Origin: Bdellovibrio sp. ZAP7
Lineage (GTDB): Bacteria > Bdellovibrionota > Bdellovibrionia > Bdellovibrionales > Bdellovibrionaceae
Reading direction: 5' to 3'
DNA: 64,000 nt
Assembly (NCBI RefSeq): GCF_006874645.1
Contig: NZ_CP030082.1
Location: forward strand, 310,001-374,000
The notes beneath the pieces are model-generated. The model was not told where the DNA came from and ran no database searches. It saw only the letters and a program-made list of their open reading frames with translations. Made by a program: the position numbers and the translations under genes. Positions 8,448 through 16,887 of the stretch are shown here, piece after piece; position 1 is the stretch's first letter; each line of letters opens with the position of its first letter.

Positions 8448-10994
8448 ATGATTTTTCGTCTGGCCGTAAGAGAACTGATTCGCAGCTGGCGATTTGGATT
8501 GTTTTTTATTTTCAATTTAAGCCTTGGTCTGACAGGTTTCGTGTCGCTGCAGGCATTCAACGTTACCTTGCAGGACGAGCTCGCAAGGAACGCGAAGAAC
8601 ATTCTTTCGGCAGATCTTTCTGTTTCAGCCAGAAGAGAACTGACCGAAGCAGAACAAGCTGCCATGAAGTCCGTTTTGCCGCCGGGAACGGAAACAGGTC
8701 GCATTTATGAATTCTTTGCGATGATGAGTTCATCCAAAGGCTCGCGACTGGTGATGGTGAAGGCTATCGACAGCAGTTACCCGTTCTATGGCGCTTTGGA
8801 AATGCACAGTGGAAAAAAGATCAGTCCCGGCAGTGAAAAGGAAATTTTAGGTTCGCACAAAGTTTGGATTTATCCGGAGCTTCAACAACAAATGAATCTG
8901 CAAGTTGGCGATCGCATGCAGATCGGAAAGCTTGATCTAGCGATTTCGGACGTGGTTGACCGTGATGAAACACAGACGTTTCGCATGGCTTCGCTTGCAC
9001 CAAGAGTTTACGTCGACTTAAAACTACTGCCTGAGTCTGGATTGATTCAGTTCGGAAGTACTTTTACCCAAGCCTATCAATTTAAACTTCCGGCGGGGAC
9101 TGACGAAAACAAAGTGAAGGAAGATATCTTTCTAAAACTTCCAGATCCAGCGATCTCGGTGGATACGCCGACATCTGCGGGCGAGGATTCTGGTCGCCAA
9201 CTGGGTTACCTGTCTGACTATCTGGGGTTGGTCGCAATCATCGCCTTATTCATGTCAGCTTTGGGGGCTGCGTATATCTACCGTATGTTCCTATACAGCC
9301 GTATGAAAGAGATCGCGATTTTGCGAACTCTGGGTTTACAAAGTATCCAGGCAGTTGGCGTTTATGTTCTTCAAGCTTCGCTTTTGGGGTTGCTTGCCAC
9401 CTTACCGACGGTTGCTTTCAGTGAAATTGTATTGCCAGTCCTCACTAAGGTTTTAGGAAGCTTCACTCCGTTTGACTTAAAACCGTCGGTCACGATGGAA
9501 GCCTGGGGCCTTTGCCTGTTGATGGCTGTTTTGGGAAGTTTCGTTGTCAGTCTTCCATTCCTAATGAAGATCTATGACTTAAAGGCAGCAAAACTATTCA
9601 GTGAAGAAAAGTTCGCGGTGAATGAAGGTAAAGTCCGCATTTGGCCGTTTATTCCTGCCATCTTGGTGTTCTATGGGTTGTCCGTTAACCAAGCCCATTC
9701 ATGGAAGATCGGCTCTGCTTTTGCGGGATCTTTGGTGGCGACGATTGCGGTTCTGCTGGTGGCTGGATACTTCGTTCTGAAGTTTGCGGGAACTCTTAAG
9801 AATCTTCGTTTGTGGATGATGAAGTACAGCTTCTTGGGATTGTCCCGTCGTGCTGGCGCAAGTCTCGCAGTATTCGTGGCATTAGGTTTGGGTGCTTTGC
9901 TGATCAATATACTTCCTCAGCTTAAGAACTCTTTGCAGTCTGACTTGCAGGTGGATCAAAAGACAAGTCTGCCTTCTTTATTCATGTTTGATATTCAAGA
10001 TGAACAAGTCACGGGCATTCAAAAGGTTTTGGCCGACAATGAAATTAAAACTCTTTCTTTGGCGCCGATGGTGCGTGCACGGGTTTTGAAAGTAAATGGC
10101 GTTGATTATGAACGGAAAATCGAAGGCCAAGGTTTTAAAACCAGGGAAGAAGAACGCGAAGCCCGTTTCCGCAATCGCGGGATGAACTTGTCTTATCGTG
10201 ATCATTTATCTGATAGCGAGGAAATCATCGAAGGCCGCCCGATGGCTCCGATGTTTGATCCAGAAAAACAAAAGATCGCAGAACTTTCCGTGGAGGAAAG
10301 ATTTGCGGATCGTATGAACTTTAAACTAGGCGATAAAATCATCTTTGACGTGCAAGGTGTTGAAGTCGAAGGAGAGATCGTAAACTTCCGTAAAGTGAAG
10401 TGGACGACCTTTCAGCCTAATTTCTTTGTCCTGGTTCAAAATGGAGTTTTGAACGACGCTCCGAAAACATTTATCTCGGCCTTGCCGACGGTTAGCGCCG
10501 AAAAAAGAGCGGCACTGCAAAATGAGCTCGCTAAAAAATTCGCCAACGTTTCTGTGATCGATGTGGTGCGAACTGTGGATGAGGCGCTTAAAACGGCAGA
10601 CAAGATGAGTTGGTCGTTGGAGCTTATGGCGTATCTGGCGTTGTTCACCGGATATATCGTGCTTTTTTCCATCGTGCGCAGTCAGATCAAGCTTCGCCGA
10701 TGGGAAATGAATATGCTTAAAATCCTGGGGGCAAGTCACCGTGAAGTGGCAGGGTTTATTTTGACGGAGTTCGCGTTTCTTGCCTTTGTAAGCTCGTTCC
10801 TGGGCTCTTTCCTAAGTGTTGGTGTCAGTTATGGCTTGAATCGGATCATTTTTGAGGGAGGATTTCAGTTTTCCCTTACTCAACCACTGCTTTCGGTCGC
10901 GATAATTACTGCCTTAAGCCTATTGATCTCTTTCCTTGCAAGCGCAGATATTGTAAAAGAAAGTGCTTTAAGTATTTTACGTGAGGAAAAGTAA
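8448..10994 (+). CDS. ybbP: FtsX-like ABC permease (YbbP type)
   Basis: An 848-residue membrane protein with N-terminal membrane segment (about 15-37), a large periplasmic domain, a three-span FtsX bundle near 255-375, a second set of spans near 400-500, another periplasmic domain and a final three-span bundle near 720-840. The repeated sequence pattern EIAILRTLGL / EMNMLKILGA is typical of FtsX domains. Its length and doubled layout match YbbP. Substrate is unknown. Linkage to a TesA-like lipase hints at lipid or lipoprotein handling in the envelope, which is inference. Confidence 0.9.
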   Translation: MIFRLAVRELIRSWRFGLFFIFNLSLGLTGFVSLQAFNVTLQDELARNAKNILSADLSVSARRELTEAEQAAMKSVLPPGTETGRIYEFFAMMSSSKGSRLVMVKAIDSSYPFYGALEMHSGKKISPGSEKEILGSHKVWIYPELQQQMNLQVGDRMQIGKLDLAISDVVDRDETQTFRMASLAPRVYVDLKLLPESGLIQFGSTFTQAYQFKLPAGTDENKVKEDIFLKLPDPAISVDTPTSAGEDSGRQLGYLSDYLGLVAIIALFMSALGAAYIYRMFLYSRMKEIAILRTLGLQSIQAVGVYVLQASLLGLLATLPTVAFSEIVLPVLTKVLGSFTPFDLKPSVTMEAWGLCLLMAVLGSFVVSLPFLMKIYDLKAAKLFSEEKFAVNEGKVRIWPFIPAILVFYGLSVNQAHSWKIGSAFAGSLVATIAVLLVAGYFVLKFAGTLKNLRLWMMKYSFLGLSRRAGASLAVFVALGLGALLINILPQLKNSLQSDLQVDQKTSLPSLFMFDIQDEQVTGIQKVLADNEIKTLSLAPMVRARVLKVNGVDYERKIEGQGFKTREEEREARFRNRGMNLSYRDHLSDSEEIIEGRPMAPMFDPEKQKIAELSVEERFADRMNFKLGDKIIFDVQGVEVEGEIVNFRKVKWTTFQPNFFVLVQNGVLNDAPKTFISALPTVSAEKRAALQNELAKKFANVSVIDVVRTVDEALKTADKMSWSLELMAYLALFTGYIVLFSIVRSQIKLRRWEMNMLKILGASHREVAGFILTEFAFLAFVSSFLGSFLSVGVSYGLNRIIFEGGFQFSLTQPLLSVAIITALSLLISFLASADIVKESALSILREEK

Positions 10995-10997
10995 TTC

Positions 10998-12014
10998 ATG
11001 ATGTCGAATAACGAGGCTTTAAAAAAAGCTCAGCAGATCCTGGAAGAAGGGGGTGTCATCGGACTTCCCACCGAGACTGTTTACGGCTTGGCCGCTCGTA
11101 TCGATATTCCCTCTGCGATTGAAAAAATCTTTACTACCAAAGAGCGTCCTTTCTTTGATCCTTTAATCGTGCACGTGTCGTCGATCGAAATGGCTAAAAA
11201 GGTGACGGCTTATTGGGGACCTGCTTCTCAGGCTTTGGCTGAAGTTTTCTGGCCGGGTCCTTTGACGCTGATTTTGCCTAAGGATAACTCCATCAACTCG
11301 ATGATCACGTCAGGCTTAGAGTCTGTGGGGATTCGTATGCCCAATCATCCTTTGGCTTTGGCATTGATTCAGGAAGTGAATGTTCCCTTGGCAGCGCCAA
11401 GTGCTAATAAGTTCGGTCGTACCTCTCCAACATCAGCAACTCACGTACGCGTGGAGTTTAAAAATGAAAACGTTTTCGTGATGGATGGCGGGGATTGCCA
11501 AATTGGTATCGAATCCACCGTCTTGTTGGTTCGTCATCGCCCTGAAAAGGTTGAGCTTTCAATTCTTCGCCGTGGGCATATTTTGAAATCTGATTTGGAA
11601 AGAGTGCTTCAGGAAAAGGGCTTTAAGTTTGAGTTTATCGAACAAGTCGATAAACGCGAATCCCCGGGGCATATGAAACACCATTACATGCCACCGATCC
11701 CATTGATCGTAAGTACAGACGCCCAGCGCCCAGTGGATGATATTTTAAAAGAAGTGAATCAAAAACTTTCTTTGCTGCCGGATGAAATCGAAAGCATCAA
11801 GATCATCAAACCTCAGCACGGAATTGCCAAGGCTGAGATCTTAAAACTTTCCCAGGATCCTTTGCTCGCGACACGCGAATTTTACGGAAAGCTTCGTGAA
11901 GTCGCACAAAAAGGCGCGGACTGCATTGTATTCTATAAAGAACCCCATCAAGTTGGTGAACGCTGGGAATCCTTGTTTGATCGCTTGAACAAGGCGGCAT
12001 CATTAATTCTTTAG
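10998..12014 (+). CDS. L-threonylcarbamoyladenylate synthase (Sua5/YwlC type)
   Basis: A 338-residue protein with the YrdC fold (about 8-200: GGVIGLPTETVYGLA, KERPFFDPLIVHV, FWPGPLTLIL, GIRMPNHPLA, APSANKFGRTSPT) followed by a linker (SPGMKHHYMP) and a C-terminal Sua5 domain. It makes threonylcarbamoyl-AMP for t6A37 modification of tRNAs reading ANN codons. Two ATGs (10998, 11001) are possible; the choice changes one residue. It begins 3 bases after ybbP, as the last gene of that operon. Confidence 0.93.
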   Translation: MMSNNEALKKAQQILEEGGVIGLPTETVYGLAARIDIPSAIEKIFTTKERPFFDPLIVHVSSIEMAKKVTAYWGPASQALAEVFWPGPLTLILPKDNSINSMITSGLESVGIRMPNHPLALALIQEVNVPLAAPSANKFGRTSPTSATHVRVEFKNENVFVMDGGDCQIGIESTVLLVRHRPEKVELSILRRGHILKSDLERVLQEKGFKFEFIEQVDKRESPGHMKHHYMPPIPLIVSTDAQRPVDDILKEVNQKLSLLPDEIESIKIIKPQHGIAKAEILKLSQDPLLATREFYGKLREVAQKGADCIVFYKEPHQVGERWESLFDRLNKAASLIL

Positions 12015-12127
12015 TCCTGTAAGAACCTTCGTCTAAACAGAATCCTAAAGATCCTCTGTTCTTCTTCTGACAATGTTAAGACAAATAGTTCGTTAAGCTG
12101 TTCTTGGATTCAACGAAGGAGTTCAGG

Positions 12128-12955
12128 ATGTTTACGGCACTTCAATCCTTTTATCAGCTACGCACTCACAAGCTTCACAAGTTCAAATCTAAAGTTAATA
12201 TCAATGTTGAAGTTGGACCGTTTGTCCTAAAAACTGTAAGCGACACGGAAGAACTTCGCGAAGCCTTAAGCCTGCGCTGGGAGGTCTTCCACTCTGAAAT
12301 GCTGGGTAAAAAATCAGGTCGTCTGGATATCGATGCCTACGACTATGATTGCGATCACTTGATCATCAAAGAAAAGCGTTCAGGGAAAATCATCGGTACT
12401 TATCGTATCCGCTGTTCTCTTCATACAAATAACTTTTACTCAGCCAATGAATTTAACATCGACACTTTGTTGCAACAACCGGGAGTCAAAATTGAATTGG
12501 GCCGTGCATGCATCGAAAAAGAATTCCGCAGAGGCGCAGTGATTTCGATGCTTTGGCGCGGGATTGCGGAATACATGAATGCGACCGATGCAAAAATTCT
12601 GTTCGGTTGTGCGACCGTGATGACTGAAAATCCAGAAGAAGCAGCTTTGCTTCAGGCTTACTTTGAAAATGAAGGCCGTGTAGCCGACGCCTACAAAGTT
12701 CAGCCAACGTCAGACTATTCAATGCCGGAAATTAGAGAGGCTAAAGCTCAGTATCAGGACTCCCTTACGGAGACTCAAAGGGAGACGGCTGAAGCTTTGA
12801 TGCCACCGTTGTGTCGCGCTTACTTGAAAATTGGCGCGTTCATCGGTGGTGAGCCTGCCTGGGACCGTGATTTCCGTTGTGTGGATTTCTTGACGATACT
12901 TCAGCGCGAAGATTTGAATAGCACACTGTGGAAGCGTTTTAAGATGGGATCTTAA
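12128..12955 (+). CDS. GNAT-fold N-acyltransferase, OlsB-like (lyso-ornithine lipid synthase)
   Basis: A 275-residue protein from ATG 12128, which follows AAGGAG with 6-base spacing; a TTG at 12104 opens a longer frame without such support. The sequence has the PF13444-type core: LRWEVFHSEM, DYDCDHLIIKE, IIGTYRIRC, then IELGRACIEKEFR and the LxRAYLKIGA / GEPAWDRDFRCVDF end. These are features of OlsB and related N-acyl amino acid synthases, which transfer a 3-hydroxyacyl group from ACP to ornithine. The PlsC-type gene 81 bp downstream is what one expects of OlsA, so the pair probably makes ornithine lipids. Confidence 0.82.
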   Translation: MFTALQSFYQLRTHKLHKFKSKVNINVEVGPFVLKTVSDTEELREALSLRWEVFHSEMLGKKSGRLDIDAYDYDCDHLIIKEKRSGKIIGTYRIRCSLHTNNFYSANEFNIDTLLQQPGVKIELGRACIEKEFRRGAVISMLWRGIAEYMNATDAKILFGCATVMTENPEEAALLQAYFENEGRVADAYKVQPTSDYSMPEIREAKAQYQDSLTETQRETAEALMPPLCRAYLKIGAFIGGEPAWDRDFRCVDFLTILQREDLNSTLWKRFKMGS

Positions 12956-13007
12956 CCAACTTTGGTTTAGCTAAAGATCCGAGAATCCCTGCGGTATGAA
13001 ACGTGAC

Positions 13008-13038
13008 TTGACGGTTTTGCTGGTTAACACCTTATAAT
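13008..13038 (+). promoter_or_regulatory. candidate sigma70-type promoter overlapping the plsC start
   Basis: TTGACG at 13008-13013 and a perfect TATAAT at 13033-13038, 19 bp apart. The last bases of TATAAT are the first bases of ATG 13037, so a transcript made from it would begin after that ATG, near the GTG at 13046. Spacing is slightly long, which lowers confidence. Confidence 0.45.
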
Positions 13039-13891
13039 GGACAAAGTGGAATCTATTACGTCGACACTTCGTGGTCTTATTAAAGCCGTATTCTTTTTGT
13101 TCTATTTGAGCGTGTACGTGATCACGTCGCTTTTTATTGCTGCGACCACTCGTGATCGCAGCAAACGTCGTCGTAGATTCTCTGCCAACGCCAGCCGCTA
13201 TTGCGGTTTGATCGCACGCAATGCTTTAGGGATTAAGCTGACCGTCATCAATAAGCCCGCTGCCAAACATGCGGGAAGTTTGTTGGTCGCAAATCATATG
13301 GGCTTCGTGGATATCTTGTTGCTAGCTGGTATCGAGCCAATGTCTTTTATTACTTCCAATGAAATGCGTGAGACTCCATTGTTAGGTCCGATCACTGAGC
13401 TCGCGGGTTGCTTCTATGTCGAGCGTCGCAGTCGCACAAAAATCCTGGGCGAAATGAAACGCCTGGCAGATTCCTTGAAAGACGGACTGAATATCGTTCT
13501 TTATCCCGAGGCGACTTCGACTAACGGAGAAAAAGTTTTACCGTTTAAACGCACTTTGATGATGGCCGCTTCAGAAGCAGGCGTTCCAGTTCAGCCGGTG
13601 GTCATTAATTTTACAAGTATCAACGGCGAGGCCTTCAATACAAGATGGCGCGATGCTGTTTGCTGGTATGGTGATGCCACTTTCGTGGAGTATTTCTGGA
13701 AGACTTTGCGTCTAAAGTCCGTGACTGCCGAAATTGAATACCTGGAAATCTTGCACGCTAAGCCTGAAGACGAGCGTGGCGCATTGGCTGATAAGGCGCA
13801 CGCTATGATTTCAGCGAAGTTTGTGCCGGTTCAACAGGTGCCTCCTGCTGCAGAGCAATTACCTACGGACCTTGAGACAGACCCTACTTGA
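13037..13891 (+). CDS. 1-acylglycerol-3-phosphate/lyso-ornithine-lipid O-acyltransferase (PlsC/OlsA family)
   Basis: A 284-residue acyltransferase with a membrane segment near 13-33 and the PlsC motifs: NHMGFVD (NHx4D, block I), GCFYVERRSR (block II), LYPEATSTNG (block III) and PVQPVVINF (block IV). It transfers an acyl chain either to lysophosphatidate or, with an OlsB partner, to lyso-ornithine lipid. The preceding OlsB-like gene favours the second role. The start is doubtful: ATG 13037 overlaps a strong -10 box and has no ribosome site, while GTG 13046 could start a leaderless message. The C-terminus is a short proline- and glutamate-rich tail. Confidence 0.88.
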   Translation: MDKVESITSTLRGLIKAVFFLFYLSVYVITSLFIAATTRDRSKRRRRFSANASRYCGLIARNALGIKLTVINKPAAKHAGSLLVANHMGFVDILLLAGIEPMSFITSNEMRETPLLGPITELAGCFYVERRSRTKILGEMKRLADSLKDGLNIVLYPEATSTNGEKVLPFKRTLMMAASEAGVPVQPVVINFTSINGEAFNTRWRDAVCWYGDATFVEYFWKTLRLKSVTAEIEYLEILHAKPEDERGALADKAHAMISAKFVPVQQVPPAAEQLPTDLETDPT

Positions 13892-13923
13892 CCTTCTGAT
13901 TTATATATGTAAATAATGTGTAA
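13888..13923 (+). promoter_or_regulatory. candidate dinB promoter with LexA-site-like half sites
   Basis: TTGACC at 13888-13893, a 16-bp spacer and TAAATA at 13910-13915 would start transcription at or beside ATG 13924, giving a leaderless message; no ribosome site precedes the ATG. The overlapping sequence TATGTAAATAATGTGTAA (13906-13923) matches 17 of 18 bases with the sequence at 49118-49135 before imuA, which there includes half of an exact TTAC-N3-GTAA site. Here the TTAC half is degenerate. Confidence 0.45.
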
Positions 13924-14994
13924 ATGAAGAAGATTATCCATGTGGATATGGACTGCTTTTACGCGGCCGTCGAGGTGAAATACAATCCGGAGCTTAAGGG
14001 AAAACCCTTGGGCATCGGTGGGCCTCCCAATACTCGCAGTGTTCTTTGTACTGCAAGTTACGAGGCTCGTAAGTTTGGCGTTCGCTCGGCCATGCCATCC
14101 TCGCAAGCGGTGCGCTTGTGCCCACAGCTGATTTTAATTCCTCCTCACTTCGATCTATATAAAGAAGAAAGCCGCAAGGTGCGGGAGATCTTCGAACGCT
14201 TTACCAAAAAGATAGAACCATTGTCGTTGGATGAGGCTTATCTGGATGTCACGGATTGTAAAGAGTTCGGTGGCAGCGCCACTCTGATCGCACAAGAAAT
14301 TCGTCGTCTGATCTATACAGAACTTAATCTTACGGCTTCAGCCGGTATTGCTCCCAATAAGTTCCTGGCGAAAATTGCCAGTGACTGGAAAAAGCCTAAT
14401 GGGCAGTTTGTGGTTCGCCCTCAGGATATCGATGCCTTTGTTAAGGAACTGCCGGTGGAAAAGATTTTCGGAGTCGGCAAAGTCACAGCTCAAAAAATGC
14501 ACGACGTGGGACTTCACACGTTGGGTGATGTTCAAAAATATTCGGTGCCGGAACTTCATCGTTGGTTTGGCTCCCGTGCTCAGGATTTATACGACTATGC
14601 TCGCGGAGTTGATAACCGTGAAGTTATTACGGAATGGGAACGCAAATCCCTGACAGTCGAAGAGACATATAACAAGGACTTGATGACTTTCGAGGAATGC
14701 AAAGCCCGCATTCCGGGTTTATATGAAGACTTCATGGAACGTTTAGAGCGCGGTCAGTATCAGGATCGAGTCAAAGGCATGGTCGTAAAGCTTAAATTCT
14801 TTGATTTCAAATCCACTACTCACGAAGAAGTGGTCCATTCTCTGCCCACGCAAGAGGACTTTGAGCGGCTGCTTGAAAAGGCCTGGCATCGCCGCTCGGT
14901 CGCGGTTCGTCTGATTGGTTTGGGAGTTCGCTTGGGCTCTGAAAAAAAGAAGGACGAGTCTGTTAACTCATCCCAACTTAAATTCGCAATTTAG
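13924..14994 (+). CDS. dinB: DNA polymerase IV
   Basis: A 356-residue Y-family polymerase: palm motif VDMDCFYAAVEV near the N-terminus, SLDEAYLDVT with the second catalytic acidic pair, then the thumb helix-hairpin-helix (VEKIFGVGKVTAQKMHDVG) and the little-finger domain. The extreme C-terminus SQLKFAI looks like a beta-clamp binding motif. It copies past DNA lesions with low fidelity. It is separate from the imuA-imuB-dnaE2 cassette but has similar upstream half sites, so SOS control is possible. Confidence 0.95.
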   Translation: MKKIIHVDMDCFYAAVEVKYNPELKGKPLGIGGPPNTRSVLCTASYEARKFGVRSAMPSSQAVRLCPQLILIPPHFDLYKEESRKVREIFERFTKKIEPLSLDEAYLDVTDCKEFGGSATLIAQEIRRLIYTELNLTASAGIAPNKFLAKIASDWKKPNGQFVVRPQDIDAFVKELPVEKIFGVGKVTAQKMHDVGLHTLGDVQKYSVPELHRWFGSRAQDLYDYARGVDNREVITEWERKSLTVEETYNKDLMTFEECKARIPGLYEDFMERLERGQYQDRVKGMVVKLKFFDFKSTTHEEVVHSLPTQEDFERLLEKAWHRRSVAVRLIGLGVRLGSEKKKDESVNSSQLKFAI

Positions 14995-15001
14995 TTTTCA
15001 T

Positions 15002-15027
15002 GCGACTTTGTTTTTTTCTTTAGTCGC
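15002..15027. terminator. possible hairpin after dinB
   Basis: GCGACT at 15002-15007 pairs with AGTCGC at 15022-15027 around a T-rich 14-base loop. The T run is in the loop rather than after the stem, so this is a weak terminator candidate between two convergent genes. Confidence 0.3.
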
Positions 15028-15048
15028 CTTTAGCGTGGCTCAAATTTT

Positions 15049-15198
15049 TCAGCTAACTTTACGTTTTGTATGCTGATGACCGTCGTATTTATCGCGGTGA
15101 ACTTTGGTGAGTTCTTCGCCTTTATTAAATTTTATTATCATCCACAGTGCTCCAATGATCGCTACCATGGTGATGATCACTACTGAGAGGCTGATCAT
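15049..15198 (-). CDS. small single-pass membrane protein
   Basis: A 49-residue protein from ATG 15198, chosen because GGAGG lies 4 bases before it; a longer frame to 15231 lacks this support. Residues 1-22 (MISLSVVIITMVAIIGALWM) form one membrane helix, followed by a basic, histidine-containing cytoplasmic tail (HRDKYDGHQHTKRKVS). No family is recognised. The gene stands alone between dinB and the ArsC-like gene. Confidence 0.65.
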   Translation of the reverse strand: MISLSVVIITMVAIIGALWMIIKFNKGEELTKVHRDKYDGHQHTKRKVS

Positions 15199-15281
15199 AT
15201 AACCTCCTCTAATAGAAACATTATTGCACAAGTAAACGCGAAGATACTCGCTTAGGGATTAAGGGCGGGGAGAATGCGAGA

Positions 15282-15311
15282 GTGTACGTCGTTTGAAATG
15301 CCGACGTACAC
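15282..15311. terminator. inverted repeat after the ArsC-like gene
   Basis: GTGTACGTCG and CGACGTACAC form a perfect 10-bp stem with a 10-base loop, about 7 bases past the stop of the leftward ArsC-like gene. No T run follows on either strand, so it may be a transcript-end structure or an operator rather than a classic terminator. Confidence 0.5.
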
Positions 15312-15317
15312 GCGCCA

Positions 15318-15677
15318 TTAAAAGACTTTTTTCCATTCGTCTTCTTTAAAGCCAATCAGTGCCACGTCATCACCCAATACGAACGGACGTTTCACCAACT
15401 TGCCATTTTCAGACAATAGTTTAAGAGCTTCTGATTCCGTCATGGAAGGAAGTTTGTCAGAAAGCTTCATCTCTTTGTAAACCAAACCTGAAGTGTTGAA
15501 GAGATTTTTCAAGCTGCCGCCGCGTTCTTTCAAAGCAGCGAGCATCTTTTTAAGCTCAGTTTGTGACGGAGCTTTATCTGCGATCGGAAGTTTTTGGTAA
15601 GACACTTTTTTGCTATCCAAAAACTTCAGCGCTTTTACACAGGTCGAGCATTTCGCGTATTCGTAAACTTTAAGCAT
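15318..15677 (-). CDS. ArsC/Spx-family thioredoxin-fold protein
   Basis: A 119-residue protein of the ArsC/YffB/Spx type. CSTC (Cys10, Cys13) sits in the redox position and KRPFVLGDDVALIGF carries the family's RP motif near the C-terminus. Members include glutaredoxin-linked arsenate reductases and transcription-modulating Spx proteins. No arsenic genes are nearby, so arsenate reduction is unproven. It overlaps the agmatinase gene by 8 bp and is probably cotranscribed with it. Confidence 0.85.
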   Translation of the reverse strand: MLKVYEYAKCSTCVKALKFLDSKKVSYQKLPIADKAPSQTELKKMLAALKERGGSLKNLFNTSGLVYKEMKLSDKLPSMTESEALKLLSENGKLVKRPFVLGDDVALIGFKEDEWKKVF

Positions 15678-16737
15678 TTGATTTTACCAACCAACCGCAC
15701 ATTTTATAAAGGATGCGCGCGCCCACGTTGCCATCCCATTCAACTTCATGAGGTTCCAAGCCACCAGTGGAAACTTCGTTCAAGTCAAACGCGATGATCT
15801 TACGACCCGAGTTGTGAACTTCGCGGAACAAGAAGAAGATTTGGTCAACACTCATGCCGCCGGGAACTGGAGTTCCGGTGTGTGGGCAGAATGCTGGATC
15901 CAAGCCGTCGATATCAAAGGAAATGTAAACGTTTTGTGGAAGTTCCTTTAGAATGTCCTGACAGATTTTCTCCCAAGTTTCGCCTTTCAACATGCGACGC
16001 TTAAGTTCCAAATCATAAAACGTTTTAATGTCTGGGCGAGACTCACTGAAGTCGTATTCCTCTTCGCAGAAATCACGGATGCCGACTTGAACCAATTTTT
16101 TTGGTTTCTTTGCATCAGTCATCACGTTGTACATGATCGAAGCGTGAGACTGTTTGAAGCCTTGGTAGGCCACACGAAGGTCAGCGTGCGCGTCAATGTG
16201 CAAAACGCCAAAGTCACCTTTGAACTTATCGCTGACAGCGCGGATAGCACCCAGTGGAGTCGAGTGGTCACCACCGACCATGCCCAAAAGTTTACCCTTG
16301 TTCAAAACGTCAGAGCACTGATCGTAAACCCATTGTGACATTTTTTCGCATGCTGCGTTCACTTCAGCCGCCAATTTATCCATTTTGGCTGTGTCATTGC
16401 TCATGCTTGTGCGCATGCTGATCAATTCTTGGGCAACAGCTTTGTATTTGTCGTTTTGTTTCAGCAAGTCTTCTGACAACTCGCGCATGTGGTATCCCAC
16501 TTCGTAAGCTTTGCCGACTTCGATATCAAAGAGATCGATTTGTTCGCTGGCGTCACGGATGATCTGTGGCCCACGAGATGCTCCCTCGCCGTATGAGGTT
16601 GTTACTTCCCAGGGAACTGGGACAAGAACGACTTTAGATTCCTCTTCTGTCATCGGGATTCCGAAGATCCCGAACTCTGCAGAAATGGTTGTCGTTGGAT
16701 CAAATTTTGGTGCGGTTTTTTCTGTCTTTTCAGACAT
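15670..16737 (-). CDS. speB: agmatinase (arginase/ureohydrolase family)
   Basis: A 355-residue ureohydrolase. Binuclear Mn ligands are visible in GGDHST, HIDAHADLR and SFDIDGLDPAFCPHTGTP, and the conserved GVLHIDAHADLR and EVSTGGLEPHE segments match agmatinase/arginase enzymes. A helical insertion of about 50 residues near 90-140 is longer than in standard SpeB. With arginine decarboxylase (speA) 6 kb away in the same window, agmatine hydrolysis to putrescine and urea is the most likely reaction; arginase or formimidoylglutamase activity remains possible. AAGGAG precedes the ATG. Confidence 0.85.
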   Translation of the reverse strand: MSEKTEKTAPKFDPTTTISAEFGIFGIPMTEEESKVVLVPVPWEVTTSYGEGASRGPQIIRDASEQIDLFDIEVGKAYEVGYHMRELSEDLLKQNDKYKAVAQELISMRTSMSNDTAKMDKLAAEVNAACEKMSQWVYDQCSDVLNKGKLLGMVGGDHSTPLGAIRAVSDKFKGDFGVLHIDAHADLRVAYQGFKQSHASIMYNVMTDAKKPKKLVQVGIRDFCEEEYDFSESRPDIKTFYDLELKRRMLKGETWEKICQDILKELPQNVYISFDIDGLDPAFCPHTGTPVPGGMSVDQIFFLFREVHNSGRKIIAFDLNEVSTGGLEPHEVEWDGNVGARILYKMCGWLVKSNA

Positions 16738-16763
16738 TGCTTATCTCCTTGAAAATGCGCTAG

Positions 16764-16791
16764 AATTTATAGCATTTAAACAATGTGTCAA
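16764..16791 (-). promoter_or_regulatory. candidate speB promoter
   Basis: Read leftward, a perfect TTGACA (16786-16791) is followed after 16 bp by TAAATT (16764-16769); an alternative TATAAA lies at 14 bp. Either would start transcription about 20 bases before ATG 16737. Confidence 0.45.
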
Positions 16792-16887
16792 TCGAGCAAT
16801 AACTTGATTATTTTTGGCGCATAACCCATTTTAAGCCCACTTTGGGAACTATACAATTTCCCAGCGAAATTCTTTGGAGGAAACACA

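Noticed and set aside
16844-16862. GGGAA...TTCCC inverted repeat around a TATACAAT box before oppA
   Set aside because: Five-base arms are short enough to occur by chance and no second copy was seen.
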